From: Karstenula rhodostoma CBS 690.94
Lineage: Eukaryota; Ascomycota; Dothideomycetes; Pleosporales; Didymosphaeriaceae
Direction: 5' to 3'
Assembly: GCA_010093485.1 (NCBI GenBank)
Contig: MU001506.1
Span: forward strand, 1 to 64,000
Length of the DNA: 64,000 bases
The notes below the pieces were generated by a model, which ran no database searches, had not been told where the DNA came from, and was given only the letters and a program-made list of their open reading frames with translations. Shown here one piece after another: positions 39,743-48,795 of this stretch (positions are counted from its first letter, which is position 1; each line of letters starts with the position of its first letter). A program made the position numbers and the translations under genes.

Positions 39743-41188
39743 ATGAGCGAATCTTTCTACAACACCATCTCTGAGATCCCCATAATACGTTCACTGTCGA
39801 ACGCCTTTATCTTGCGAACGTTCTTTAACCAATTTCTTGGCGGCGAAACCGTTGAAGACTGTATCCCGAAGATCGAAAACTTGCGCGCAAGGCAGATAGC
39901 CACCCTACTAGGGTATAATATTGAGGCTGAGCTTGACGGCTTAAGCAAAGATCCTCAACTGATCTTGAGATAAACCGAACATGTGCTCTCCTCAATCGAC
40001 GCTTAAGCTAGGCTAGCAAAGCAGTATTGGCCGGATACTAGCACTACAAGCGGCGACAATCGCTTTTGGGTCCGTATTAAAGTTACTGGTCTTCTTCCCC
40101 ATCCAGTCGCTTTATACCATGGTTCAAATGCGATTTTAAGGTACAGGGAGATCAAAGGACTGGATTAAGATGTGCCACTACCGGGCCTGCCACAGGACGG
40201 CGACTGGGAGGCAGCTTTGAGTGGGCAAGGTGTTACAGACTCAGACCGCGAGCAATTATCAAGTCTCAGGGCAACGTTGGAAACAATTGCCAGCAAAGCT
40301 CGAGACAATAACGTTCGTATTGTCATTGATGCCGAATAATCATGGTACCAGCCAGTTATCGATGCTCTTACAGACGAGCTTATGCAGAAGTATAATACCC
40401 TAGACGGGCCAGCTACTTGCATCGCCTCCTTCCAAGCCTATCTTCGCCGACACCCAGCTCTTATTGACCAACAGATTCGTCGCGCAGAGGTAAAAGGCTA
40501 CAAATTGCTTTTTAAGCAGGTGCGAGGCGCGTACATGGTCACAGAGGCCAGCCGCCATCGCAGCGAAGGGGGGCAAGGGGAAAGCCCCGTGTGGCCGACA
40601 AAAGAAGCCACGGATGCAAGCTTCAACTATGGAATCGAGAAGACCTTTGAAACTGTGGCTGCTCAGGTGCGCGAAACCGGTAAGTCGAGAATCGGTGCTG
40701 TTTTTGCGACCCACAACTCCATCAGCATTGATCTGGGAATATCGTTATTCGAGAAGTATGGATTGGCAGAGCGTATAGCCGATAGCAATAAACTCCTTAT
40801 TCGCAAGGAAGCTGCAGGTAGCATTGCCTTTGCTCAGTTATATGGTGAGTCGTATCATTTTTCAGTGTAGATACAGAAGGATGTGGCTGACGCTGAGAGC
40901 ACTAGGTATGAAGGACGATCTGACCAACAGAATCACTGGCACTGTCGACGCCGAAGGTGGATATCCACTTGTTTTCAAGGCAAGTGGAATTGCGACCATG
41001 GATTCTTGCTTCTGCTGACTGATTTGACTAAGTCTATGAGTTACGGTGAGCTGAAAGAATGCCTGCCTTTCTTGGCGAGGCGAGCCACTGAGAACAAAGC
41101 TATACTAGAGGGGAGGGGAGGAGCAGCAGCCGAAAGGGTGAGACTCGGACGTGAGATTCGCAGGCGTCTTTTGCCTTGGAAGTTTTGA
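39743..41188 (+). pseudogene. Second proline/hydroxyproline dehydrogenase, nonsense-mutated
   Basis: FAD-dependent proline dehydrogenase paralogue (PRODH-2), 443 codons read through, which would oxidise (hydroxy)proline to a pyrroline carboxylate. Exons are 39743-40844, 40906-40979 and 41033-41188. Intron 1 is GT-AG; intron 2 appears to be GC-AG (GCAAGT donor). One frame is kept throughout, but TAA interrupts it at 39971, 40004, 40166 and 40337. All four fit CAA to TAA; the last replaces Gln in the family motif IDAEQ. Other motifs survive: VRGAYM, AQLYGM and RRATEN. The residue after VFK (codon 393) is Ser, where proline-preferring enzymes have Tyr. There is no obvious mitochondrial presequence. 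It lies 0.9 kb from the RIPed block, so RIP leakage is the likely cause. Readthrough or sequence error is less likely given four identical-type changes. Confidence 0.88.
40980..41032 (+). other. Probable GC-AG intron in PRODH-2
   Basis: A 53 bp gap is needed to join VFK to SMSYGELKE in frame. The 5' boundary is AAG|GCAAGT, which matches the usual GC-AG intron consensus, and the 3' end is GACTAAG. A RIP mutation (C to T) could not turn a GT donor into GC, so the GC is probably original. Confidence 0.6.
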
Positions 41189-41797
41189 AACCATTCTCTA
41201 GATTTGTAGTATCCTATTGTAGACGGAAGGCAATGTTCAAGATCCTCTAGTGTACTTAAACCGTACTGTTACCGTCTTGTCCATCGGAAATATAAACCAA
41301 TCTCAACCACCGATAGCACAGATGATTGTTGCATTATTCGTGCTTCAATACGGCTATCTCTCCCCAGTCGAGTGCGACCAAAATGGTCACTCGTCTCCAC
41401 AGATTGGCACTACTGTGTAGGTCCGCGATAATCTCCGCTGCAAGTGGCAGGGTCGGTCCGGCTAGGGTTAGCGTCATCGGTCATCGGTCATCGGGCCCGG
41501 AGGCCGGATTGAGGCCCACTGAAGAACGACATGTGGGCGAAGCCAAACCGGACGCGAAGCGCGTACGGTAGGCTTTCCGGGGAAATTAACCCTGTGGGGT
41601 TGCAAACATTTGCCCTTGATCACATACTCACCGATATCGCCCTCCGGCTGTACGCGGTATTGCAGGCAACCGTTTCGTCATGGCCGCAGATTTCCGAAGT
41701 AAGCTCAGCGACTGATCGGTGAACTTAAGTAAAATGCTAGACAGTCGCTGTCAACTATCTTGCTGTACCTTTGATTGGAACCAAACTCCTGCTTGAT
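41189..41797 (+). promoter_or_regulatory. Promoter region of P5CDH-2 with CGG half-site cluster
   Basis: Intergenic 609 bp. At 41474-41494 the heptamer TCATCGG is repeated three times in tandem, followed directly by CCGGAGGCCGG at 41497-41507. CGG/CCGG half-sites with short spacing are the usual targets of Zn2Cys6 activators such as the proline regulators PrnA and Put3, so the cluster regulator at 50837 is a candidate binder. This is inference from motif only. Confidence 0.45.
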
Positions 41798-43537
41798 ATG
41801 ACTCTTGCAACTATCGCACAATACCCGGAGCCTGAGAATGCCGCAGGCGTAAGCGCTACGTGTACATGCTTGGGTCGCATCGAAGAAAGCTGACTTGATC
41901 TCTAGCTCTCGTACGCTCCCGGCACCGCGGAACGAAAAGAATTGTTGCGGGCTCTGAGCGAGCTGGAGAAAACCACGACGGAGATTCCCAGTATCATCAA
42001 TGGCGAAAGAATTTACTCGAATCACAAGAGTGCGCAAACCAACCCTTGGAACTGTCACGCACAACCGTTGGCGGAATACCACGAAGTAACCTGCAAAATG
42101 GTTGAGGAACAGGCGATTCCTGGTGCGCTCGAGGCAAGAAAGAAATGGGCCAACATGGCATTCAGCCAGCGCGCAGCCATCTACAAGCGAGCGGCCCTAC
42201 TGGTGCAGACCAAATACAGGTATCAACTCATGGCTGCGACCATGATAGGACAGGGCAAGACTTGCGGACAAGCCGACGGTGACTGTATCACTGAGGTGGT
42301 CGACACACTGAACTTTCACGTCTACTTTTGCCATCAATTATACCAACAGCAGCCGCTCAAACAGTCTGACTCGGCATATAACAGCCTCGATTATCGTCCT
42401 CTGGAAGGTTTCGTCCTGGCCATCTCACCCTTCAACTTCACCGCTTTGGGTTGCCATATCGCGTTCACACCCGCTATTTTGGGCAACGTCGTGCTTTGGA
42501 AACCATCCCCAATGGCCGTGCTTTCGAATTACATTCTCTATCAGATCATGGAAGAGGCCGGTTTGCCCCCTGGTGTCATCCAGTTCCTACCCGTTGCAGA
42601 CCCTACACTAGTAGTTGAGCCTGCCCTAGCCAACTCTCACTTTTGCGGTCTCCACTATACCGGTTCATCGGCAGTTTTGAGAAGTCTCTGCACTCAGATC
42701 GGTGTCAACACGTCTACATACAAGACGTTCCCGCGCGTTGTTGGTGAGAGTGGAGGAAAGAATTTCCACTTGATTCATAACTCCTGCAAAGATGACGTCG
42801 ACTGGATGGCTTCGGCGGCCGTCCGTTCCGCATTCGAATTCCAAGGGCAGAAGTGCAGCGCATTATCTCGACTGTTTGTCCCTAAGTCAATGTGGGAGCA
42901 AGGAGACTTACGAAAGGCTCTGATCCGGGAAGCTGAGAAGATGACACATGGTGATGACGTAAAGCAGATTCACCATCCACTGGGTCCGATGGTGTCTCAA
43001 TCCGCGTTTGAGCGATTCAATGACTATGTATCTCGGGCCAAGGCCGATGGTCATGAACTCCTATTTGGAGGCAATACAGACAGCAGCAAAGGTTTCTTCG
43101 TACAGCCTGCGATATTCGAGGTGCATGAAAGCGGCCGTAGTGGGGAGATCGACTTGATGACCCAAGAAATTTTTGGGCCCTTGATTGCCGTACAGCCGTA
43201 CGATGATGCCTCCCCAACCGGATTCAAAGATGGGTGCGATCTCATCAACACGACTACCGAATATGGCTTAGCCGGATCTGTCTTCGCACGCGATAGGGCA
43301 GCCGTGCAAGTTGCAAACGAGATACTAAGAGATGCCGTTGGTATGTTCTGCATCAACGACAAGTGTACGGGTGCGGTGATTGGGGCACAGCCATTTGGAG
43401 GAGCCAGGTCGAGCGGGACGAACGATAAGGCGAACTCGGTCAACGTGCTCCTTCGCTTTTCTAGCCTTCGGTGTGTGAAGGACTCTTTTGCAAGCGGAAG
43501 TAGCACATTAAGTGCATGTCATAAACCTGAACCGTGA
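41798..43537 (+). CDS. Delta-1-pyrroline-5-carboxylate dehydrogenase paralogue (P5CDH-2)
   Basis: NAD-dependent aldehyde dehydrogenase (ALDH4 type) that oxidises glutamate semialdehyde, or its 4-hydroxy form, to (4-hydroxy)glutamate. It has two exons, 41798-41848 and 41906-43537, for 560 residues. The splice joins AAG to LSYAPGTAER in frame and the intron has a GCTGAC branch site. The frame is complete: SPFNFTA, catalytic Glu298 in VVGESGGKN, catalytic Cys334 in QGQKCSA, and a PFGGARSSGTNDKA signature. Glu-to-Cys spacing is 36, against 34 in P5CDH-1, because of a two-residue insertion. Unlike P5CDH-1 it has no basic N-terminal presequence (starts MTLATIAQYPEPEN), so a cytosolic location is possible. 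It lies head-to-tail behind the dead PRODH-2, 610 bp away. Substrate specificity cannot be told from sequence. Confidence 0.92.
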
Positions 43538-43739
43538 TAGGCCTAGCATAAAAGATACATTCAATCTACCCACTATGACTCGTGCGAATTAGTGTACCAC
43601 GGCTGCGGGATGCTTCGCCAATTAAAATCTGTCTGCCTCGGACTCGAAATCCGAAGTCAATAGGGCCATGTTTCCTGCGTGTTGCATGTCTTAAATATAT
43701 AACGTCCCGGTTTGATACCTCAATCACACTCACGCAACC
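43538..43739 (+). promoter_or_regulatory. Aldolase promoter with TATA element
   Basis: A 202 bp gap after P5CDH-2. TATATAA at 43696-43702 lies about 40 bases before the aldolase ATG at 43740. The ATG context ACCATGG is a strong initiation context. Confidence 0.55.
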
Positions 43740-44655
43740 ATGGCTGCCGCAAATATTCGCCTCAAAACTCTGCTTCAACAAGGGAAGCCTGCCTTTTCTA
43801 CCTTCATCGCACTGAAAGGCATGCGGACAGCTCAAATTGTCGGCCACACAGGATTGGATGTGAGTCGTTCTGCGGTGCTACGAGTTTTAGCTTACGAGCA
43901 AAGGCGGTCATCATAGATCGAGAGCACGGGAACATTGACGACTCCGACATGCACGACATGGTCAGTGCGGTCCGCAACGCCGGGGCATCTCCAATCGTAC
44001 GCGTTCGTGGCCCCGACGGTCCTTTGATTAAAAGGGCTCTGGACACAGGTGCACAGTAAATTGCTCAAAGGTCTTGTATCCCTAGCGCTGACCCGATACC
44101 AGTGGTCTTCTGGTGCCCATGGTGAACACAGCAGATGAAGCTCGTTCCGTCGTGGCGTCTGCCAAATTTCCGCCGATCGGCTTTCGAGGGCAAGGCTCAG
44201 CTTTTCCGTGTTTCGAGCTGGGCCTGGAAACGCCAGCCGAGTACGTCGCAAAAGCCAACGATAGCGTCCTTACCATGATCCAAATCGAGTCTGTCGCCGG
44301 CCTTAACAATATCGAAGAGATTTGCCAGGTCAACGGCATTGGTCCGTAAACATGTGCAAGCTTTTGCAGGCAGCATAATACTGAACCGTCGATAGATTTG
44401 ATATTCATTGGACCTAACGATCTGTCGTTGGCACTTCTGGGTTATGTCCCGCCAAAACGTTCCGAAAAGATTTTCATTGACGCAATCGAAACGATACGGG
44501 CTACGGCAACAAAACACGGGAAGAAGGTCGGGATTCTTGTTACTAATGGCGTCGAAGCACGAGAGGCAAAGGGGTTTGACCTGATCGCGATAGGTACAGA
44601 TATCCGGGCTTTGCAGGCTTGGTTCGCTGCACAGCTGCAAGATGCACGAAGCTAG
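43740..44655 (+). CDS. HpcH/HpaI-family class II 4-hydroxy-2-oxoacid aldolase
   Basis: Metal-dependent aldolase of the HpcH/HpaI (citrate lyase beta-like) family, 256 residues. These enzymes cleave 4-hydroxy-2-oxo acids to pyruvate plus an aldehyde. Exons are 43740-43859, 43904-44055, 44103-44341 and 44396-44655; introns are 44-54 bp, the last with a weak GTCCGT donor. The known active-site set lines up: His48 in REHGN (HpcH His45), Arg73 in PIVRV (Arg70), Glu153 in IQIES and Asp179 in GPNDLSL (metal ligands, Glu149 and Asp175), plus AHGLLVPMVNTA. Next to proline/P5C dehydrogenases and an aminotransferase, the natural substrate could be 4-hydroxy-2-oxoglutarate from hydroxyproline, giving pyruvate and glyoxylate. 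That assignment is inferred from context; the family also acts on aromatic-pathway intermediates. Confidence 0.9.
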
Positions 44656-45718
44656 ATGTTACCGGGTCTATATCAAATGCAGAAATCGCAACTCAATACC
44701 CAGATCTAGACTGCAGCAACCGCACCCGCTCTCATGATGCGTTGATAATTTTAATTGTGGCGGCAAAGATCATGAAATATGGTCGTAACGTCTTCGGCGT
44801 GCACTTGCTCTCTGCCAACTACCTCGATTATTGCTTGCTCCATCGACTGCGCTGCGGCCATGACATGCGGAGCATCATCGAGAATCACATGCTGAATTGG
44901 TGCCAGCGTGCACGCAAAAATGCAGGCTATCGGTTTTCTTAAAGTCTTCTTGGTTTAAGGTAAAAAAAAAAAACTGATCGACCTTTGTTAGTGCTCCGCT
45001 CGTAGATTTGGGGGCTATGGTGAAATTCTTCACAATGTTTCTCTTAGGGCCTGGCGCAAAGTACCATTTGAAAATGGGCAGGCTGACATCATCCATTTGG
45101 GTGTCAGCATGGTATCAGCATATAGAATACTGCTCACTTTTCTTCAAGTTGTATCCTTCATTCGTTTTGTGTCGGCAGGTACAGTGAGACATTTGATGTC
45201 TAATCCGTAGTTGAGTACAGCTTGCATCGCCCCTTGCGTTGAGTCATCTTCAGTTGCGTTGGGGTTCGGCAGATGACGATGCCGGAGAAAGGTGATACGA
45301 ATCGATTCTTTGTTTCTTTCCAGATGATCCGTTTCATGTGGTCGCCGTTCAGTTCCATCACTAGCATTTGAGCATATGCTTTATCTTCCCCCAATACTGC
45401 AATTCGATATTGGGGAGTGACACAATTCGTGGCCTTCCTCATTACTCACTTTGACAACCCTGTGTTGCTCCAATTAATATGCAGAGCGCCGTCGGCGTCC
45501 CCGGACCCAGCCAGCTACGGTCACGGTGACTGAACAGTTCGCGTGACAACTCCTTGTCTCAGCCGCTCACCTATCATCAGTCGCTGCTTTGTTCGAAACC
45601 AAATTTATGAGCCCTTAATAGCGAGGTATGCACTCGTTGGTCATCACCATCATGCGATTATATGCGAATTATACGTGTGAGCAGATTGTGTCTATGTACG
45701 TAATGATTACTGATCTAC
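44656..45718. other. 1.06 kb between convergent genes, no firm gene
   Basis: This separates the convergent aldolase and P5CDH-1 genes. Short open stretches on the minus strand at 44875-45096 and 45200-45442 have some protein-like composition (for example FKWYFAPGPKR), but they have no recognisable domain and no convincing splice link. A 12-base poly-A run lies at about 44962. I do not call a gene. Confidence 0.5.
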
Positions 45719-47532
45719 TTAAACCTCATTGGAAATGTACTGAACTTCTTCGAGAGGAACAAAGTCCTCCTTGATGGTTTGCACACTAACGTAACGACCG
45801 ATCAAGCCCACGGTGCCAGTCTTGTCGTTCGTGCCACTGTCACGACTGCCACCGAATGGTTGTTGCCCTACAATAGATCCAGTGCACTTGGTGTTCAGAT
45901 ACAAGTTGCCAGCAGCATGCTTCAACACTTTCTGTGCCTGACGGGACGCAACTGGATCTTTTGCGAAGATACTACCAGTCAAGGCATAGCGCGAGGTCTT
46001 GTTGATCAGGTCCAAAGTCGTCTCGTAGTCAGCGTCCTTGTAGACGTACACTCCGAAGATAGGGCCGAATAACTCGCGCTCCATGATGTCGTGGTTAGGG
46101 TTCGTTGACTTGTAAATTGTGGGGTGGACGAAGAATCCCTGCTCCTTGCTGGCCTTGCCGCCGACGATGAGCTCTAACTCTGGGTCCGACTTGGCTGACT
46201 CGATCACGCCGTTCAGCTTGTCGAAGGCCCTCTCGTGGATGACCGAGTTGACGAAGTTGCCATGGTCTTCTGGTGCGCCAACCTTCATCTTGTCGGTTTC
46301 TTCGACAATGTACTTCTTGAATTCTGGCCATGCTGACTCGGCAACATAGACACGAGAGCATGCGGAACATTTCTGTCCTTGATACTCGAAAGCAGCACGC
46401 AAAGTATTGTAGGCTGCACTCCTGATGTTGGCTGATCGGTGGATCAGATGCCAGTTCTTACCACCGGTCTCACCGACCACACGCGGGTACGAGTTCAGTC
46501 TTCCTTCTGATGTAGCCTTGCCAACTTTTCCTTGTAGTTCCTTGAAAGTAGCCGTCGATCCAATGAAGGTAAGACAGGCGAACTCCGGCCGTGCCAACAC
46601 TGTGTCAGTGACTACTCGAGGGTCACCTGGGACGAACTGGACGACATCAGGCGGTAGACCAGCTTCGAGCAGGATCTGATAGAGTATCCAGCTGGCATGT
46701 AGAGCGGAATCCGAGGGCTTCCAAATTACAACGTTGCCAAGCATAGATGCAGGTCCGACCAGGGTTGCACCAAGAGCAGTGAAATTGAATGGCGTAATGG
46801 AGTACACGAAGCCTTCTAAAGGTCGGTACTCCATCCTGTTCCATACACCCTTATCCGTCACCTTAGGCTGCTGTGAGAACAATTCCTCACAAGCCTTGAC
46901 GTACTGTCGGAAGAAGTCTACCGTCTCCACGGATGCATCAATCTCGGCCTGCCAGATATTCTTACCCTGGCCGAGCATCGTAGCTGCTAGCAGGTTATAT
47001 CTGTACTTTCCGGTTATAAGCTCGCAAGCTCTTAGAAATATCGATGCTCTGTCTTCGAAAGGCATTGCTTCCCATGCTGGCTTGGCTGCAAGAGCAGCAT
47101 CAATGGCAGCATCCACTTGTTCAGGTGAAGCTTGAGCATATTTGGCAACAACATCAGCATGCTTGGATGGGTTGATTTGACTCGCTGTCAAGGAGTCGTT
47201 GATCTTGGAACGATTAGCACATGTTGGCCTACAGGCCGTGGAATTTTACCTTTTTGCCTCCAACAGTAATGGGTATCTGCGCCGGTAGATCCTTCTTCAT
47301 GCGTTGGAAGGCCTGATCAAAATCGGTCCTCTCAGACGATCCTTTAGCGAATGTTTTCTGTCAATTTGTAAGCGTCGAGATCAAGACGGTTGAGGGGGCT
47401 GTCGCCACACACCACTGGTTCATTGGCAAAACGAGGAGCAATCCAGCGTGACATGCATCTTTGCTGCTTCGCAAGGGCAATGAAGTCTCGCTGTGGGGCC
47501 TTGATGGTACGAATATTTCGAACGGTCTGCAT
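45719..47532 (-). CDS. Mitochondrial delta-1-pyrroline-5-carboxylate dehydrogenase (P5CDH-1)
   Basis: NAD-dependent ALDH4-type enzyme converting P5C / glutamate semialdehyde to glutamate in the mitochondrial matrix, 570 residues. Minus-strand exons are 47413-47532, 47250-47357 and 45719-47203, with introns of 55 and 46 bp that splice in phase 0 (EPV|KTFAKGS and VGGKK|INDSL). The first 40 residues are basic and free of acidic residues until NEPV (MQTVRNIRTIKAPQR), as in a mitochondrial presequence. Further motifs are TPFNFTA, catalytic Glu321 in VVGETGGKN, Cys355 in YQGQKCSA, and PFGGSRDSGTNDKTG. It is divergent from P5CR, with a shared 310 bp promoter. It is the likely housekeeping copy, while P5CDH-2 is its shorter-leader paralogue. 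Confidence 0.95.
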
Positions 47533-47842
47533 GATTGATACAAACTTCAGACTGTTCCAATGAGAAACGAATGAGCAATTTTACCTACTCTCTGTCAGAA
47601 CTCCGATCATTTTGGGGGCTTTTTCAACTGCTCAATGTCGAACTTCACGCCCGACGGTCGATCGGTTCGGGTGGGGTCTTCGGTCTCCAACCCCGACATC
47701 GCGCCAACAACGCGCTCGGAGTCCGCGTATGCTCAAGAGCGCGCACTCTCGGCATCGCAGAACGCAATAAGGGTTATTGTGCCTCGTCATTGGTATCCTC
47801 GGAAACAACGATCAGAGAGAGTCTGTTGTTAGCAAGCGCAAA
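47533..47842. promoter_or_regulatory. Divergent promoter between P5CDH-1 and P5C reductase
   Basis: 310 bp shared by two diverging pathway genes. It holds clustered CGG/CCG triplets around 47650-47720, including CGG-N9-CCG beginning at about 47680, close to the CGG-N10-CCG site of the yeast proline activator Put3. Co-regulation by the Zn2Cys6 protein encoded at 50837 is plausible but not shown. Confidence 0.4.
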
Positions 47843-48742
47843 ATGAGCAACATGAAACTAGGCATCCTAGGATGTGGTAAGTCGACCTCTACGTCATCGA
47901 AATGAAATGTTCCTGACTTATCAGGCACCATGGCAACGTGGATTGTCAAAAATATGCTGCGAAACACGTCTGAAGCATCGCGCGTCTCGAAAATTCTGGC
48001 GAGCGTGCGTACCGAGCGCTCGGCAGACCGATTACGTCATGAGCTTCGGGATCACAGCAAACGCATCGACATCCGCGTTCAAGACAATGTTGGAGTAGCT
48101 TCCGCATCAGACATGATCATGCTGGCATGCAAACCTTATCAAGTCCAAAAACTTTTGGCCGCCCAAGGCCTTGCCGAAGCTTTGCATACAAAGGGTATCA
48201 TCAGCATATTAGCTGGTATCACCCCTAGGCAGATACGCGAAACCCTCACGAAGGATAGAGCAGATGGGAACTACGATATCATCAGGGCTGGTCCAAACGT
48301 TGGGGCTCGTGTAGGCGAGTGTATGACGGTGATTTCGGAGCCTCACGATGTATCAACCAAATTGGTCGAAGACACCACATGGCTCTTTGAACAGATCGGG
48401 CGTGTGACTGAGGTGGTTGAGACAGCGTACGATTCTGCCTTTGTCATGGTGGGCTCTGCGTACTCGCTTCCTACGGTGGCCATCGAAGGGCTCATTGATG
48501 GAGCAGTACAGCAAGGCCTTTCGCGTGCTGCCGCGACTGACATCACAGTCCAGTGTCTTAAGGGTTTGACGAAGATGCTCGAAAATGGTGATCAGGCAGC
48601 AGATATACGCAACTCAATTTGTACTCCCAACAGCGTCACAATCGCTGGTTACCTTGAGCTTGAGCGGCGAGCCGTGCGAGCTGCTTTCGCAGATTCTTTG
48701 CGAGTTGCTATCGAGCGCACAAAAAGTTATGGGAAGAAATAG
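47843..48742 (+). CDS. Pyrroline-5-carboxylate reductase-like protein
   Basis: NAD(P)H-dependent reductase of the P5CR family (P5C to proline), 283 residues. Exons are 47843-47876 and 47925-48742; the 48 bp intron splits the Gly codon of the dinucleotide motif LGILGCG|TMATW, as in many Rossmann N-termini. The C-terminal dimer/active-site region is recognisable: GSAYSLPTVAIEGLIDGAV, GLSRAAA, and a tail ending ERTKSYGKK. Two hallmark motifs are changed: the usual MPN is GPN (RAGPNVGA), and SPGGTT is TPNSVT (ICTPNSVTIAG). The fold is therefore clear, but substrate or activity may differ; reduction of a hydroxylated pyrroline carboxylate is one possibility. Its 3' end faces PRODH-1 at 53 bp. No signal or membrane segment is seen. 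Confidence 0.87.
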
Positions 48743-48795
48743 TCATGTAATCTAAATGAACATCGAGCTTCTCATACATATTCATCTTATTGCAT

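Noticed and set aside
41798..43537. P5CDH-2 as a further RIP pseudogene
   Set aside because: All 560 codons are open, the splice is clean and all catalytic residues are present.
43638..43654. tRNA-Ser(CGA)-like anticodon hairpin (TCGGA, CTCGAAA loop, TCCGA)
   Set aside because: The arm and 7-base loop look right, but there is no acceptor stem, no A box upstream and no GGTTCGAATCC-type B box downstream.
45719..47191. P5CDH-1 as a single-exon 490-residue protein
   Set aside because: It would lack the conserved N-terminal segment and the presequence, both of which are recovered by two in-frame GT-AG introns up to 47532.
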